Source of the DNA: Ktedonobacteraceae bacterium
GTDB taxonomy: Bacteria; Chloroflexota; Ktedonobacteria; Ktedonobacterales; Ktedonobacteraceae
NCBI GenBank assembly: GCA_014896635.1
Contig: JADBKA010000211.1
Span: forward strand, 1-8,211
Reading direction: 5' to 3'
Length of the DNA: 8,211 nucleotides
Under the pieces are notes generated by a model. That model was given only the letters and a program-made list of their open reading frames with translations. It ran no database searches and was not told the origin of the DNA. The position numbers and the translations under genes were made by a program. Shown piece after piece: positions 1 to 6,403 of the stretch. How positions within the stretch are numbered: the stretch's first letter is position 1; each line of letters begins with the position of its first letter.

Positions 1-16
1 GAAAATCTGCGTTCTG

Positions 17-973
17 CTACAGTGCATATGCTTCATAGAGCCGCCACTCCGCGTCGAACTCGAACTGTGCGATGGGCTGCTCACCTGTGCGTCCGCGACG
101 TAAGATGATGCGCGACTGCTTGCCGTCCACTAGAATCCAGGTGTCGTGCTCGACGTTGAAGCTGCAATCCTGTAACCAGTCAGTGCCGGCATCAATTGCA
201 AATTCGACATGTGCGCGCCGGTCCTGCGCGGCGAAGCGCGCAAGCAGAGCTTTGCCATGCACAGTGTCGGCAACTGTGAAATGCTGCTCGTCGAGAATAC
301 GGACCGAGTGCGGATGGTCCAGACCTTCCAGAACCGTCTGCCAGTGGCCGGTCTCACGGTCGATGGCGATGACGGTCCCCTGGTGAAAGAGCGTCGCCAG
401 GAAGCGTCCGTCGGGCAGTTCGGCCACCGAGTTGACATGTGTGGTCTGCTGAAGCGTGCCGTATTTCACGGTGCGATGATCAGCAGTTTTGTCAATCGTG
501 CGCCGTTCGCCGGCTGGCGTGGTGGTGAAGCCGTGATCGATGGCCCACCACTCCCAGAGGATGGCGCCGCTGCTGTCGAATTCCAGCAGCAGATCCAGGC
601 CGGTGCTGGCGACGATATGACCGCTGCGCGTGCGTGAGAGCGAATGCAGAGCGTTGAAGAGCGGCGAGGTGATCACCGCACGTTGCAGTTCCTCCCGTTC
701 AGGATCAAACTCGTGGATACTGTCGAAGGTGGTGATAAGCAACCCCTGAGTGGAAGGCGCAATGCCTGCCGCCAGCGACAACGGAATGATTTTTTGTGTG
801 CAGCCCAGATCATCTACGACACATAAAAGACCCCCCGGATCATCTTCTGGCTTCTTGTAGCTACCGAGAACCGTAAGCGGGCATTCCGTCTTCTGCTGCT
901 CCTGCTTCGTTGCAGACCAGTGCTTTTTCAACATCGAGTGCCTGGTCGAAATACTGCTGAGGAGTAATCGCAT
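17..973 (-). CDS. Six-bladed beta-propeller-like protein, function unknown
   Basis: A 318-residue protein with no signal peptide or membrane segment, so probably cytosolic. The fold is read from recurring blade-like units: a strand ending in an aspartate turn (EFDPEREE near 88, LEFDSSGAILWEW at 130-142, IAIDRETGHW at 202-211), each preceded by a strand entered by a histidine (LFNALHS near 105-111, THVNS 178-182, HPHSV 220-224). Such spacing is typical of NHL/SMP-30-like and arylsulfotransferase-like propellers, where loop histidines often line the central site. I cannot name a substrate. The start at 973 is chosen because GAAAGGTG (978-985, read on the minus strand) lies four bases upstream. 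A second Met at residue 14 lacks such a site. Residues 1-45 are charged and low in strand content and may be a flexible tail. The gene is transcribed away from the regulator at 1478 across a 500-base control region. The fold call is fairly safe; function is open. Confidence 0.75.
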   Translation of the reverse strand: MRLLLSSISTRHSMLKKHWSATKQEQQKTECPLTVLGSYKKPEDDPGGLLCVVDDLGCTQKIIPLSLAAGIAPSTQGLLITTFDSIHEFDPEREELQRAVITSPLFNALHSLSRTRSGHIVASTGLDLLLEFDSSGAILWEWWAIDHGFTTTPAGERRTIDKTADHRTVKYGTLQQTTHVNSVAELPDGRFLATLFHQGTVIAIDRETGHWQTVLEGLDHPHSVRILDEQHFTVADTVHGKALLARFAAQDRRAHVEFAIDAGTDWLQDCSFNVEHDTWILVDGKQSRIILRRGRTGEQPIAQFEFDAEWRLYEAYAL

Positions 974-977
974 GATG

Positions 978-985
978 CACCTTTC
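978..985 (-). promoter_or_regulatory. Ribosome binding site of the propeller gene
   Basis: Minus-strand GAAAGGTG, four bases before the ATG at 973. It is the only Shine-Dalgarno-like run near the first Met and decides the start. Confidence 0.6.
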
Positions 986-1122
986 TGTTTACCTGTCATC
1001 TGCACGGCTGGTCATCTGTAGAGTCTCTGGAGAGCATGCCTCGCACCTCTTCACTTTACCGAATGCCGGGCAGATTCATCTCTGCTTTTTACAGTGTGAA
1101 TTGATGATAAACGACGCTGATA

Positions 1123-1138
1123 GAAACATCCATGTTTC
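1123..1138. repeat. 16-bp dyad GAAACAT-CC-ATGTTTC
   Basis: Perfect 7-base arms around CC. It lies about 150 bases upstream of the propeller start codon. It has the size and symmetry of a dimeric repressor site, but no T-run follows it and the short spacer makes a terminator unlikely. The binding protein is unknown. Confidence 0.45.
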
Positions 1139-1239
1139 ATTAAGAAATTCTGATAGGACAAACCATGCCTTCGTGGGATGGGAAAAGTGCTGTCTGCGGC
1201 ATTGACAGGGTAAGCAGGAGTCTCAGGCGACGCTGCCTG

Positions 1240-1266
1240 GTATGTTGATTTAGTTGATCAACATAC
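1240..1266. promoter_or_regulatory. Clustered GTTGAT half-sites, probable operator
   Basis: GTATGTTGAT (1240-1249) and ATCAACATAC (1257-1266) form a perfect 10-bp inverted repeat around seven bases. Inside it, GTTGATCAAC (1253-1262) is a second perfect palindrome, so GTTGAT occurs at 1244 and 1253 (nine bases apart) and its inverse at 1257. Three half-sites over 27 bases fit a winged-helix or similar dimeric regulator binding in alternative or cooperative registers. The cluster lies about 10-35 bases downstream of the expected start of the leftward promoter, a normal place for a repressor site. Confidence 0.5.
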
Positions 1267-1282
1267 ATGACTACTTCTACCA

Positions 1283-1312
1283 ACTATACAGTATACGAGG
1301 GACGCCTGTCAA
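1283..1312 (-). promoter_or_regulatory. Leftward promoter with overlapping dyad
   Basis: On the minus strand, TTGACA (1312-1307, a full -35 match) is followed after 18 bases by TATAGT (1288-1283, five of six -10 matches). Transcription would start near 1276 and reach the propeller gene after a leader of about 300 bases. The 11-bp dyad TATAC-A-GTATA at 1285-1295 overlaps the -10 box and part of the spacer, so a protein bound there would block RNA polymerase. Both elements are read directly; the use as a promoter is inferred. Confidence 0.5.
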
Positions 1313-1400
1313 CTCTTCTGCGGAAATTTTCGAGGCTGGTAAGCACAGTACCCGGCATATGCGCTCTTAGAGAAACGGCTCTCTGCTCTTTGGGGGGCAC

Positions 1401-1429
1401 TTGCTTTCTGGCTTCTGACGGCTTATAAT
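1401..1429 (+). promoter_or_regulatory. Promoter of the LAL regulator gene
   Basis: TTGCTT (1401-1406), a 17-base spacer and a perfect TATAAT (1424-1429). The expected start near 1436 gives a leader of about 41 bases. The -35 box is weak (three of six), which is common for promoters of regulators that need activation. An AGGGAG run at 1460-1465 is the likely ribosome binding site, 12 bases before the ATG, slightly long. Confidence 0.55.
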
Positions 1430-1477
1430 CGTCCACAATGATCTGTTGGGGAGCAAAAAAGGGAGTCACGTCCGCCA

Positions 1478-4400
1478 ATGCCAAAGCGCGCACAATATAC
1501 CGTGAGCTGGTCGCCAGAGCAGGCGCTCTATCTCTTCACCGATCAGGCGGGTGAGAGCGCTCGTCCTTTAGCAGAGTATGGTGAGGACCTGCTGGCATGG
1601 CTTGAAGAGCATCATGCATTCGCTTTTCATGGGCGCAGCGGGCAACTCAATCTGCTAAAAGAGCGGCGCGGGCGTGAGGGTGAGGGCTACTGGTACGCTT
1701 ATCGGCGGCGGAACGGGCGCATGGTCAAACGCTATGCTGGCCGCAGCGCGCAGGTGAGCCTGGAGCACCTGGAGCAAATCGCTGCCTCACTGGCGAATGG
1801 GGACGAGACGCAGCCTCATCCTGCTTTTGTTCCCCAACTGGAGCGAAGCACCGCATCGCGTGCAGATGCTGAATCAACTGCCAGATTTGTGCAATTCGAG
1901 CCGCTCTTGATGCCAAAACTCCAGTGGCCGCGCTTACCGAAATCGCTTCTTACGCGCGAACGTCTGCTGCAACTCCTGGATGAAGCGCTGGAATACAGAG
2001 TGACGCTGATCTCCGCCCCTGCTGGCTATGGCAAGACGACACTGGTTGGTCAGTGGCTTGCAGAACGCAGTGTCCGCCCTGACTTTCCCCACGTTGCCAG
2101 CGTTACTCTCGATGAGGGCGATAATGACCCGATCCGCTTCTGGCGTTATGTCATCGCCGCCTGCCAGCAGTTCCAGCCAGAACTGGGCAGAGAGGCGCTG
2201 GAACTGCTACTCGCGCATCGTCTGCCGCCATTCAAGCCACTGAGTATGATGCTCACCGTGTTGCTCAACGAGTTAAGCCGGCTTGAGCAGCCCTGCGTGC
2301 TGATTCTGGATGATGTGCATGTCATCACTTCGTTGCAGGTGGCTGAGACGCTCAGTTTTTTCCTTGAGCACCTGCCGGCTTCATTCCACCTGGTCATGCT
2401 CATACGCGGCGAACTCTCATTCTCGTTGACCCGCCTGCGCGCACATAACGAGCTGTTAGACATTTATCCCCCACTCCTGAGCTTTTCGCTGGAAGAGACA
2501 CGCGCTTTCTTCGCCCAGGAACTACCCTTTACGCTCTCACCAAAAATACTGCATCAGATATACAAACGGCTGGAAGGCTGGCCGACTGGCCTGCGCCTGC
2601 TCGCCAGGGAGCTACAGCAGTCGGCCAGCGAGTGGGAAATCGAGCAGCGGCTGGCAACGCTGGCGAGCAGTTACTGGAGTATCCGGGATTACTTCCTCAA
2701 CGAGGTGCTGCATACACTGCCAGTGGAACAGCAAGAATTCCTCTTACAGACCAGCTTCCTGCCGCGTATCTCTGCCCCACTCTGCGATGCTATCACGGGC
2801 CGTACAGACAGCGCGCAGCAACTCGCGGCGTTGTATTTCAGCGATCTCTTTCTCATCCCGTTAGACGGGACCGGTAAGTGGGGGCGTTTTCACTCTCTCT
2901 TTGCCGAGGCGATGCAGCAGGAGGCGCGCAGGCGGCTGGGCGATGAGCGACTGCGCCAGCTTGCGGCCCGCGCCAGTTCCTGGTATGAGGAACACGACTT
3001 CCGCGCCGAGGCTATCGAGACTGCACTGAGCGCCGCCGAATTTGTGCGCTCGGCCAGGCTGATCAGCCGATTTATTGAGAGCAAACAGCAGGGCAATGCG
3101 CCTACAATCCCGGAACTGTACATCCTGAATCGCTGGTTGGAGCGTCTGCCCACAGAAGAACTGGAGCGCCATCCTGATCTGTGCCTGCACTATGCCCTTA
3201 TCCTGATCTTTCTTCAAGTGGAGCAGCCGCATCTCGCAAAAGACAGAGAGCACATCTATCATCTGCTCCAGATTGCGGAACAGAAGTGGCGTGACGCGAA
3301 CAATACTGCGCAACTGGCGGGAGTGTTCGCTTTCCGGGCGCTGCTGGCTCGTCAGGATGGGAGGATGCTTGAGGCGGTGACGTGGGCCAGACAATCGCTG
3401 AACTGGCTTCCCGCCGAAGAGCGCACCTGGCGCGCGCTCAGTCTGACTGTGGCAGGTGTGGGCGAGATCCTGGATGGGAAGCTTCCTGCCGCGCGCGAAT
3501 TGCTCCTGCAAACTCTTCTGCTTAACGAGCGACAGGGCAATCTTACCTATGCACGTGCGATTAGAGGTATGCTCAGTTGGGCAAGCTTTGAACGGGGAGA
3601 ACTGCGCCATACAGCCGAGCAGTTTCGCCAGATCCAGGCTGAGGCCAGGGCGCAGGAGGACCGCGACGATATCGCGCGCAGCCAGTTGGGACTGGCGCAT
3701 ATTACGTATCAATGGAATAACCTGGAAGAGGCCGAGCAGGCCGTACAGGAAGCGTTGGAGCTTGCCGAGCAGATGAACGTAGAGGAGTTGCAGGCTCTGA
3801 GCCAGATCCGCCTGGCGCTTATCGAACACGCGCGCGGCCAGAGCACAGAAGCGCAGCAGCGTCTGATGGCCTGGCTGGCGCGCAGACAGGCGGTGCACAC
3901 ACCCCATAGCTACCAGCTCGCACGCGAGGCGCAGGCTGTGCTGGCTCGTATCCGGCTTGCAGACGGCGAACTGGCGGCTGTGCAGCAGTGGTTTGCCGAG
4001 ATCGAAGAGCGCGAAGAGAGCCTGCCTCTGCTTCAGCGCCGGCGTGAGCAGTTGCTGCGGGCGCGTCTGCTGCTGGCTCAGGGCGCGATGGCTGAAGCCT
4101 TGAAGCACCTGGAAAGTTTACGCGCAGCCACTCAGCAGACAGGTCACACATATCTCAGACTGGAAGTCGAGGCGGCGCTGTCCCTGGCATATGTGCGGCA
4201 GGGTATGCTCGGCAAAGCGCGTGAGCAGCTCCGCGCTCTGCTAGAAGCGACATATAGCGAGAATTATCTACGCCTCTTTCTTGATGAAGGCGAAGCGATG
4301 GCCGGACTGTTACGTACACTCCTGTCCCGTCTGCATGAAAAAACGCTGCTCACCTATGTGCGGCGCATTCTGAGCCTTTTTGTCCAGCAAAGTGATAGAA

Positions 4401-4630
4401 CGGCCCAGGAGACGCAGCCCGGTACGCCGCCGCTGCTGGAACCACTGAGTCCGCAGGAGCAGAAGGTTCTGCGCCTACTGTCTGCTGGCAACTCCAATGC
4501 CGAAATTGCCGGAGAACTTGTCGTCTCGATTAACACAGTGCGCACGCAGTTGCAGAGCATCTACCGCAAACTCAACGTCAATAACCGCGTCGAGGCGAGC
4601 GCCATCGCCCGCCAGCTTGACCTGATCTAA
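1478..4630 (+). CDS. MalT-like LuxR-family (LAL) transcriptional regulator
   Basis: A 1050-residue ATP-dependent activator of the large LuxR (LAL) class. In order: a basic N-terminal module (about 50-106) rich in Arg and Tyr (YWYAYRRR at 71-78, KRYAGRS at 84-90); a MalT/STAND NTPase starting near 147, with P-loop APAGYGKTT (180-188) and Walker B LILDDVH (275-281); a winged-helix/adaptor region containing YFLNEVL (405-411) and the family signature FHSLF (471-475); a long helical TPR-like sensor region, about 540-960; and a C-terminal LuxR helix-turn-helix (990-1050) with recognition segment SINTVRTQLQ and the conserved IYRKLNV. In this family an inducer binds the sensor region, ATP drives oligomerisation, and the HTH activates promoters. 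MalT itself is about 900 residues; the extra length is mainly the N-terminal module. All key residues are present and the gene looks intact. The pump gene at 4913 lies downstream in the same direction and may be a target. The inducer is unknown. Confidence 0.93.
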   Translation: MPKRAQYTVSWSPEQALYLFTDQAGESARPLAEYGEDLLAWLEEHHAFAFHGRSGQLNLLKERRGREGEGYWYAYRRRNGRMVKRYAGRSAQVSLEHLEQIAASLANGDETQPHPAFVPQLERSTASRADAESTARFVQFEPLLMPKLQWPRLPKSLLTRERLLQLLDEALEYRVTLISAPAGYGKTTLVGQWLAERSVRPDFPHVASVTLDEGDNDPIRFWRYVIAACQQFQPELGREALELLLAHRLPPFKPLSMMLTVLLNELSRLEQPCVLILDDVHVITSLQVAETLSFFLEHLPASFHLVMLIRGELSFSLTRLRAHNELLDIYPPLLSFSLEETRAFFAQELPFTLSPKILHQIYKRLEGWPTGLRLLARELQQSASEWEIEQRLATLASSYWSIRDYFLNEVLHTLPVEQQEFLLQTSFLPRISAPLCDAITGRTDSAQQLAALYFSDLFLIPLDGTGKWGRFHSLFAEAMQQEARRRLGDERLRQLAARASSWYEEHDFRAEAIETALSAAEFVRSARLISRFIESKQQGNAPTIPELYILNRWLERLPTEELERHPDLCLHYALILIFLQVEQPHLAKDREHIYHLLQIAEQKWRDANNTAQLAGVFAFRALLARQDGRMLEAVTWARQSLNWLPAEERTWRALSLTVAGVGEILDGKLPAARELLLQTLLLNERQGNLTYARAIRGMLSWASFERGELRHTAEQFRQIQAEARAQEDRDDIARSQLGLAHITYQWNNLEEAEQAVQEALELAEQMNVEELQALSQIRLALIEHARGQSTEAQQRLMAWLARRQAVHTPHSYQLAREAQAVLARIRLADGELAAVQQWFAEIEEREESLPLLQRRREQLLRARLLLAQGAMAEALKHLESLRAATQQTGHTYLRLEVEAALSLAYVRQGMLGKAREQLRALLEATYSENYLRLFLDEGEAMAGLLRTLLSRLHEKTLLTYVRRILSLFVQQSDRTAQETQPGTPPLLEPLSPQEQKVLRLLSAGNSNAEIAGELVVSINTVRTQLQSIYRKLNVNNRVEASAIARQLDLI

Positions 4631-4670
4631 TTCTCCAACTTGCCCTCTCTCACCTTGACACACCACGCCA

Positions 4671-4696
4671 GGGCGCCGGCAAGGGGCGCCGCCCCT
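4671..4696. repeat. GC-rich hairpin element after the regulator gene
   Basis: AGGGGC (4682-4687) pairs with GCCCCT (4691-4696) around three bases. Upstream, GGGCGCC at 4671 is repeated at 4684, giving an alternative fold. No T-run follows, so intrinsic termination is doubtful. The sequence resembles short dispersed intergenic hairpins seen in multiple copies in some bacterial genomes; copy number cannot be judged from this window. Confidence 0.4.
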
Positions 4697-4718
4697 ACAT
4701 ATTTCCAAAGGATAATAG

Positions 4719-4768
4719 GGGTGAGGCTTCGCCTCTCCCTGCCCTCACCCTGGAGAGAACAGTTTTTC
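4719..4768. terminator. TGAGG/CCTCA hairpin followed by T-run, copy 1
   Basis: GGGTGAGG (4719-4726) is the reverse complement of CCTCACCC (4743-4750). Within it GAGGC (4723-4727) can also pair with GCCTC (4731-4735). A TTTTT run follows 12 bases after the stem (4763-4767), which is too far for a textbook terminator. It could end the regulator transcript weakly. Confidence 0.3.
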
Positions 4769-4789
4769 CTGCCTGTGTCTGGCTGCTTT

Positions 4790-4819
4790 ATCATCCGGCG
4801 AATCATCTGTACGGATGAT
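4790..4819. repeat. ATCATC/GATGAT dyad with competing pairings
   Basis: ATCATCCG (4790-4797) pairs with CGGATGAT (4812-4819). ATCATC also recurs at 4802-4807 and can pair with the same GATGAT. One right arm with two possible left arms fits an operator with alternative registers or a small RNA switch ahead of the transporter gene. Confidence 0.35.
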
Positions 4820-4858
4820 GCCGGTTCATCCGCCTGGAAGGTACTGTAGAGATGGATG

Positions 4859-4892
4859 GGGATGAGGCTTGTCCTCACCCTGGAAGATTTTT
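4859..4892 (+). terminator. TGAGG/CCTCA hairpin followed by T-run, copy 2
   Basis: TGAGG (4863-4867) pairs with CCTCA (4873-4877) around five bases; after one bulged A the stem continues as GGG with CCC. TTTTT (4888-4892) follows seven bases after the stem. It sits directly ahead of the transporter ribosome binding site and shares TGAGGCTT and CCTCACCCTGGA with copy 1. It could be a weak terminator or an attenuator. Confidence 0.35.
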
Positions 4893-4896
4893 ATTC

Positions 4897-4904
4897 AGAA
4901 GGAG
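4897..4904 (+). promoter_or_regulatory. Ribosome binding site of the transporter's original start
   Basis: AGAAGGAG, eight bases before the ATG at 4913. This strong site marks 4913, not the GTG at 5008, as the ancestral start. The 5008 start has only T/A-rich sequence in front of it. Confidence 0.7.
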
Positions 4905-4912
4905 AACATAGT

Positions 4913-5008
4913 ATGAGCATACCAGACGTCTCTACAACGCAGGCGGAAGCGCCGGGCAAGACACCGGGGCCGAGCCGCAAAGCCATTCTCTTTATTTTAT
5001 TATTATAG
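4913..5008 (+). CDS. N-terminal fragment of the MFS transporter, out of frame
   Basis: A 31-codon frame from an ATG with a strong ribosome binding site. It ends in TAG at 5006-5008 inside a TTA repeat. The peptide has a short polar head (MSIPDVSTTQAEAPGK...) and a basic turn (SRK) leading into AILFILLL. This is how TM1 of an MFS pump begins, and the missing continuation (SFLNTMGMTIINP) is found at once in another frame from 5008. One extra base near 5003-5007 would join the two. The alternative is a deliberate leader peptide: its stop overlaps the downstream GTG by one base (TAGTG), which permits termination-reinitiation coupling. I favour a frameshift mutation or sequencing error, because the two halves make one normal membrane helix. 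Confidence 0.65.
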   Translation: MSIPDVSTTQAEAPGKTPGPSRKAILFILLL

Positions 5009-6183
5009 TGTCGTTTTTAAATACAATGGGCATGACCATCATCAATCCTGTTGTGCCGTTTATGACCTTGCAGCAACTGAGCAATCCGAACGATCTCGCG
5101 CTCGTCGTGGCCTGGCTGACCTCGATCTATGGCGTCTGCCAGTTGATTGCTGCGCCGGGGCTTGGCCTGCTGAGTGATCGCCTTGGCCGGCGCCCGGTGC
5201 TCTTTCTCCGTCTGCTCGGCTCAGCCGCCGGCTACCTGCTCTTTGGCCTGGGCGGAGCACTCTGGCTGCTCTTCCTGGGCCGCATCATTGACGGGCTGAC
5301 CGGGGGCAATTTCAGCGTGCTCCAGGCGTATATTGCCGATATCACAGAGCCGGAGGAACGGGGCAAATACTTTGGCCTGTTCGGCGGGATTTCGGGCGTG
5401 GGCTTTATCGCCGGTCCGGTCATCGGCGGCCTGCTGGCGACGATCAACTATAGCATGCCATTTCTGGCGGCGGCGGCAGTCATTCTACTGGATGTCGTCT
5501 GGGGCTTTTTCTTCCTGCCTGAGAGCCTGCGCAAAGAGCATCACGTCTCCTCACTGCGTGTGAGCGACCTCAATCCGCTCAAGCAGATGGGCAGCGTGTT
5601 TACGATGAAGCATATACGCTGGCTGCTGCTGGCCGGTTTTTTCTACTTTTTCCCGTTTGCTATATTGCTGTCGAATATGACCGTACTGTTGAAGGATAGC
5701 CTGGGATGGGGAACCGCCGAAGCTGGTATTATGGGGTCGGTGGTTGGTGTGGTCGATATTGTGGCTCAGGGCGTGCTGGTAGGCCGGCTGCTACCGATCT
5801 TTGGTGATGCAAAGCTGAGCATCGGCTCGCTGGTTCTGGTTGCTGTCAGCTATATCCTGCTCGGCGCGGTCTCCCTGATTGCTTCGCCGGTATTGCTGGT
5901 GGTTGGCGTAATTCTCTTTGCCGGTGCGGGTGGCCTGGTCGAGAACGGGCTGCGTAGCCTGACCTCGCGCCTGGTTGGACCGCATCAGCAGGGGCTGATA
6001 GGCGGTGCCGGCCAGTCGATGGCGTCGCTGGCGATGATTCTGGGACCGTTGTTCGGCGGTCTGCTCTACGTCCGGTTCGGCCATGCGACACCTTACTGGT
6101 CCGGCACACTGATCATCGTCCTGGCGATCATCACCGTTGTGCTGGCGCTGCCAGCCCTGAGCACACGTGCGCAAGAAGATTAA
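5008..6183 (+). CDS. MFS drug:H+ antiporter (TetA/DHA1-like), frame broken in TM1
   Basis: Open from GTG at 5008 for 391 residues; with the fragment at 4913 the protein would be about 423 residues, normal for a 12-helix DHA1 pump. Numbering from 5008: motif A of the loop between helices 2 and 3, GLLSDRLGRRPVL (53-65); helix 4 with the conserved arginine, FLGRIIDGLTGG (89-100); the TetA-like ADITEPEERGKYFGL (110-124); and antiporter motif C in helix 5, GVGFIAGPVIGG (130-141). These place it among proton-driven drug exporters of the inner membrane; the substrate cannot be told. The C-terminal half continues as alternating hydrophobic segments to LALPALSTRAQED. Only TM1 is affected by the break at 5006. 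If translation starts at 5008 the protein lacks the cytoplasmic tail and half of TM1 and may not fold; Met at 5026 or 5032 would be worse. The motifs are otherwise intact, so the break is recent, programmed, or an error. Confidence 0.85.
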   Translation: MSFLNTMGMTIINPVVPFMTLQQLSNPNDLALVVAWLTSIYGVCQLIAAPGLGLLSDRLGRRPVLFLRLLGSAAGYLLFGLGGALWLLFLGRIIDGLTGGNFSVLQAYIADITEPEERGKYFGLFGGISGVGFIAGPVIGGLLATINYSMPFLAAAAVILLDVVWGFFFLPESLRKEHHVSSLRVSDLNPLKQMGSVFTMKHIRWLLLAGFFYFFPFAILLSNMTVLLKDSLGWGTAEAGIMGSVVGVVDIVAQGVLVGRLLPIFGDAKLSIGSLVLVAVSYILLGAVSLIASPVLLVVGVILFAGAGGLVENGLRSLTSRLVGPHQQGLIGGAGQSMASLAMILGPLFGGLLYVRFGHATPYWSGTLIIVLAIITVVLALPALSTRAQED

Positions 6184-6213
6184 GCACTCTTCAACCAGAC
6201 TTGATATATAGAG

Positions 6214-6218
6214 AGGAG
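6214..6218 (+). promoter_or_regulatory. Possible ribosome binding site of the mini-gene
   Basis: AGGAG within a purine-rich run, 11 bases before the GTG at 6230. The spacing is long, so support is modest. Confidence 0.35.
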
Positions 6219-6229
6219 AAGAGAAAAAC

Positions 6230-6331
6230 GTGAGTGAAAATCTCGAAGAGAAGATTCATCCGGCAAGTGCGCTCAGGCGGCAACGTGATCATCCTGTGAT
6301 TGCCGAACAGGCTGTTGTGAGCGTAAAGTGA
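6230..6331 (+). CDS. Possible 33-aa protein, unknown
   Basis: GTG start, 33 codons and TGA. The peptide is MSENLEEKIHPASALRR then QRDHPVIAEQAVVSVK: hydrophilic, acid-rich at the start, basic in the middle, with no membrane segment or recognised motif. It starts 46 bases after the transporter stop and ends 79 bases before the membrane-protein gene, so it would sit in the middle of a three-gene transcript. The upstream AGGAG supports translation. The last codons lie in a sequence (TGTGAGCGTAAAGT, 6316-6329) that recurs at 6902-6915. It may be a real small protein, the tail of a degraded gene, or chance. Confidence 0.35.
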   Translation: MSENLEEKIHPASALRRQRDHPVIAEQAVVSVK

Positions 6332-6398
6332 GAGCCACACGCTATCATCCATTGTGGAAAATGATGTTTGCAATGATTGCTCCGTTTCGTCGGGAGAG

Positions 6399-6403
6399 AG
6401 GAG
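6399..6403 (+). promoter_or_regulatory. Ribosome binding site deciding the membrane-protein start
   Basis: AGGAG, seven bases before the ATG at 6411. It favours this start over an in-frame GTG at 6354, which has no such site and would add 19 polar residues. Confidence 0.65.

Larger units (their letters stand above)
974..1477. other. Divergent intergenic control region
   Basis: About 500 bases with no convincing gene on either strand. It separates the leftward propeller gene from the rightward regulator gene. It holds a 16-bp dyad at 1123-1138, a small GC-rich hairpin (CAGGC at 1224-1228 and GCCTG at 1235-1239), a dense GTTGAT/ATCAAC cluster at 1240-1266, an 11-bp TATAC-A-GTATA dyad at 1285-1295 inside a leftward promoter, and a rightward promoter at 1401-1429. 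A 42-codon minus-strand reading frame starting near 1268 has no good ribosome binding site and was not called. The density of dyads suggests control of the leftward promoter by one or more repressors. Confidence 0.6.
4631..4912. other. Intergenic stretch with several hairpins
   Basis: This 282-base gap holds no convincing gene. It contains a GC-rich hairpin after the regulator stop, two related TGAGG/CCTCA hairpins each followed by a T-run, a dyad of ATCATC/GATGAT units, and the ribosome binding site of the transporter. I found no good -35/-10 pair for the transporter. Confidence 0.55.

Noticed and set aside
1202..1230. Perfect TTGACA at 1202-1207 on the plus strand as a promoter
   Set aside because: No acceptable -10 box 15-19 bases downstream; the sequence there is GC-rich.
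1140..1268. 42-codon minus-strand frame in the divergent region (MYVDQLNQHT...)
   Set aside because: It has no convincing ribosome binding site, overlaps the GTTGAT operator cluster, and shows no protein-like pattern.
2861..4108. 415-codon open frame on the minus strand opposite the regulator gene
   Set aside because: It is antisense to the TPR-coding part, has no domain sense, and arises from GC-rich codon structure of the true gene.
4640..4849. 69-codon plus-strand frame in the gap after the regulator
   Set aside because: It runs through hairpins and repeats, has no good ribosome binding site and no recognisable protein pattern.
4990..5010. Programmed -1 frameshift in the transporter
   Set aside because: No XXXYYYZ heptamer in the right phase and no obvious downstream stimulatory stem; an indel in the TTA repeat explains it more simply.
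5791..6174. 127-codon minus-strand frame opposite the transporter
   Set aside because: Low-complexity Gln/Arg/Asp-rich translation lying antisense to conserved MFS helices.
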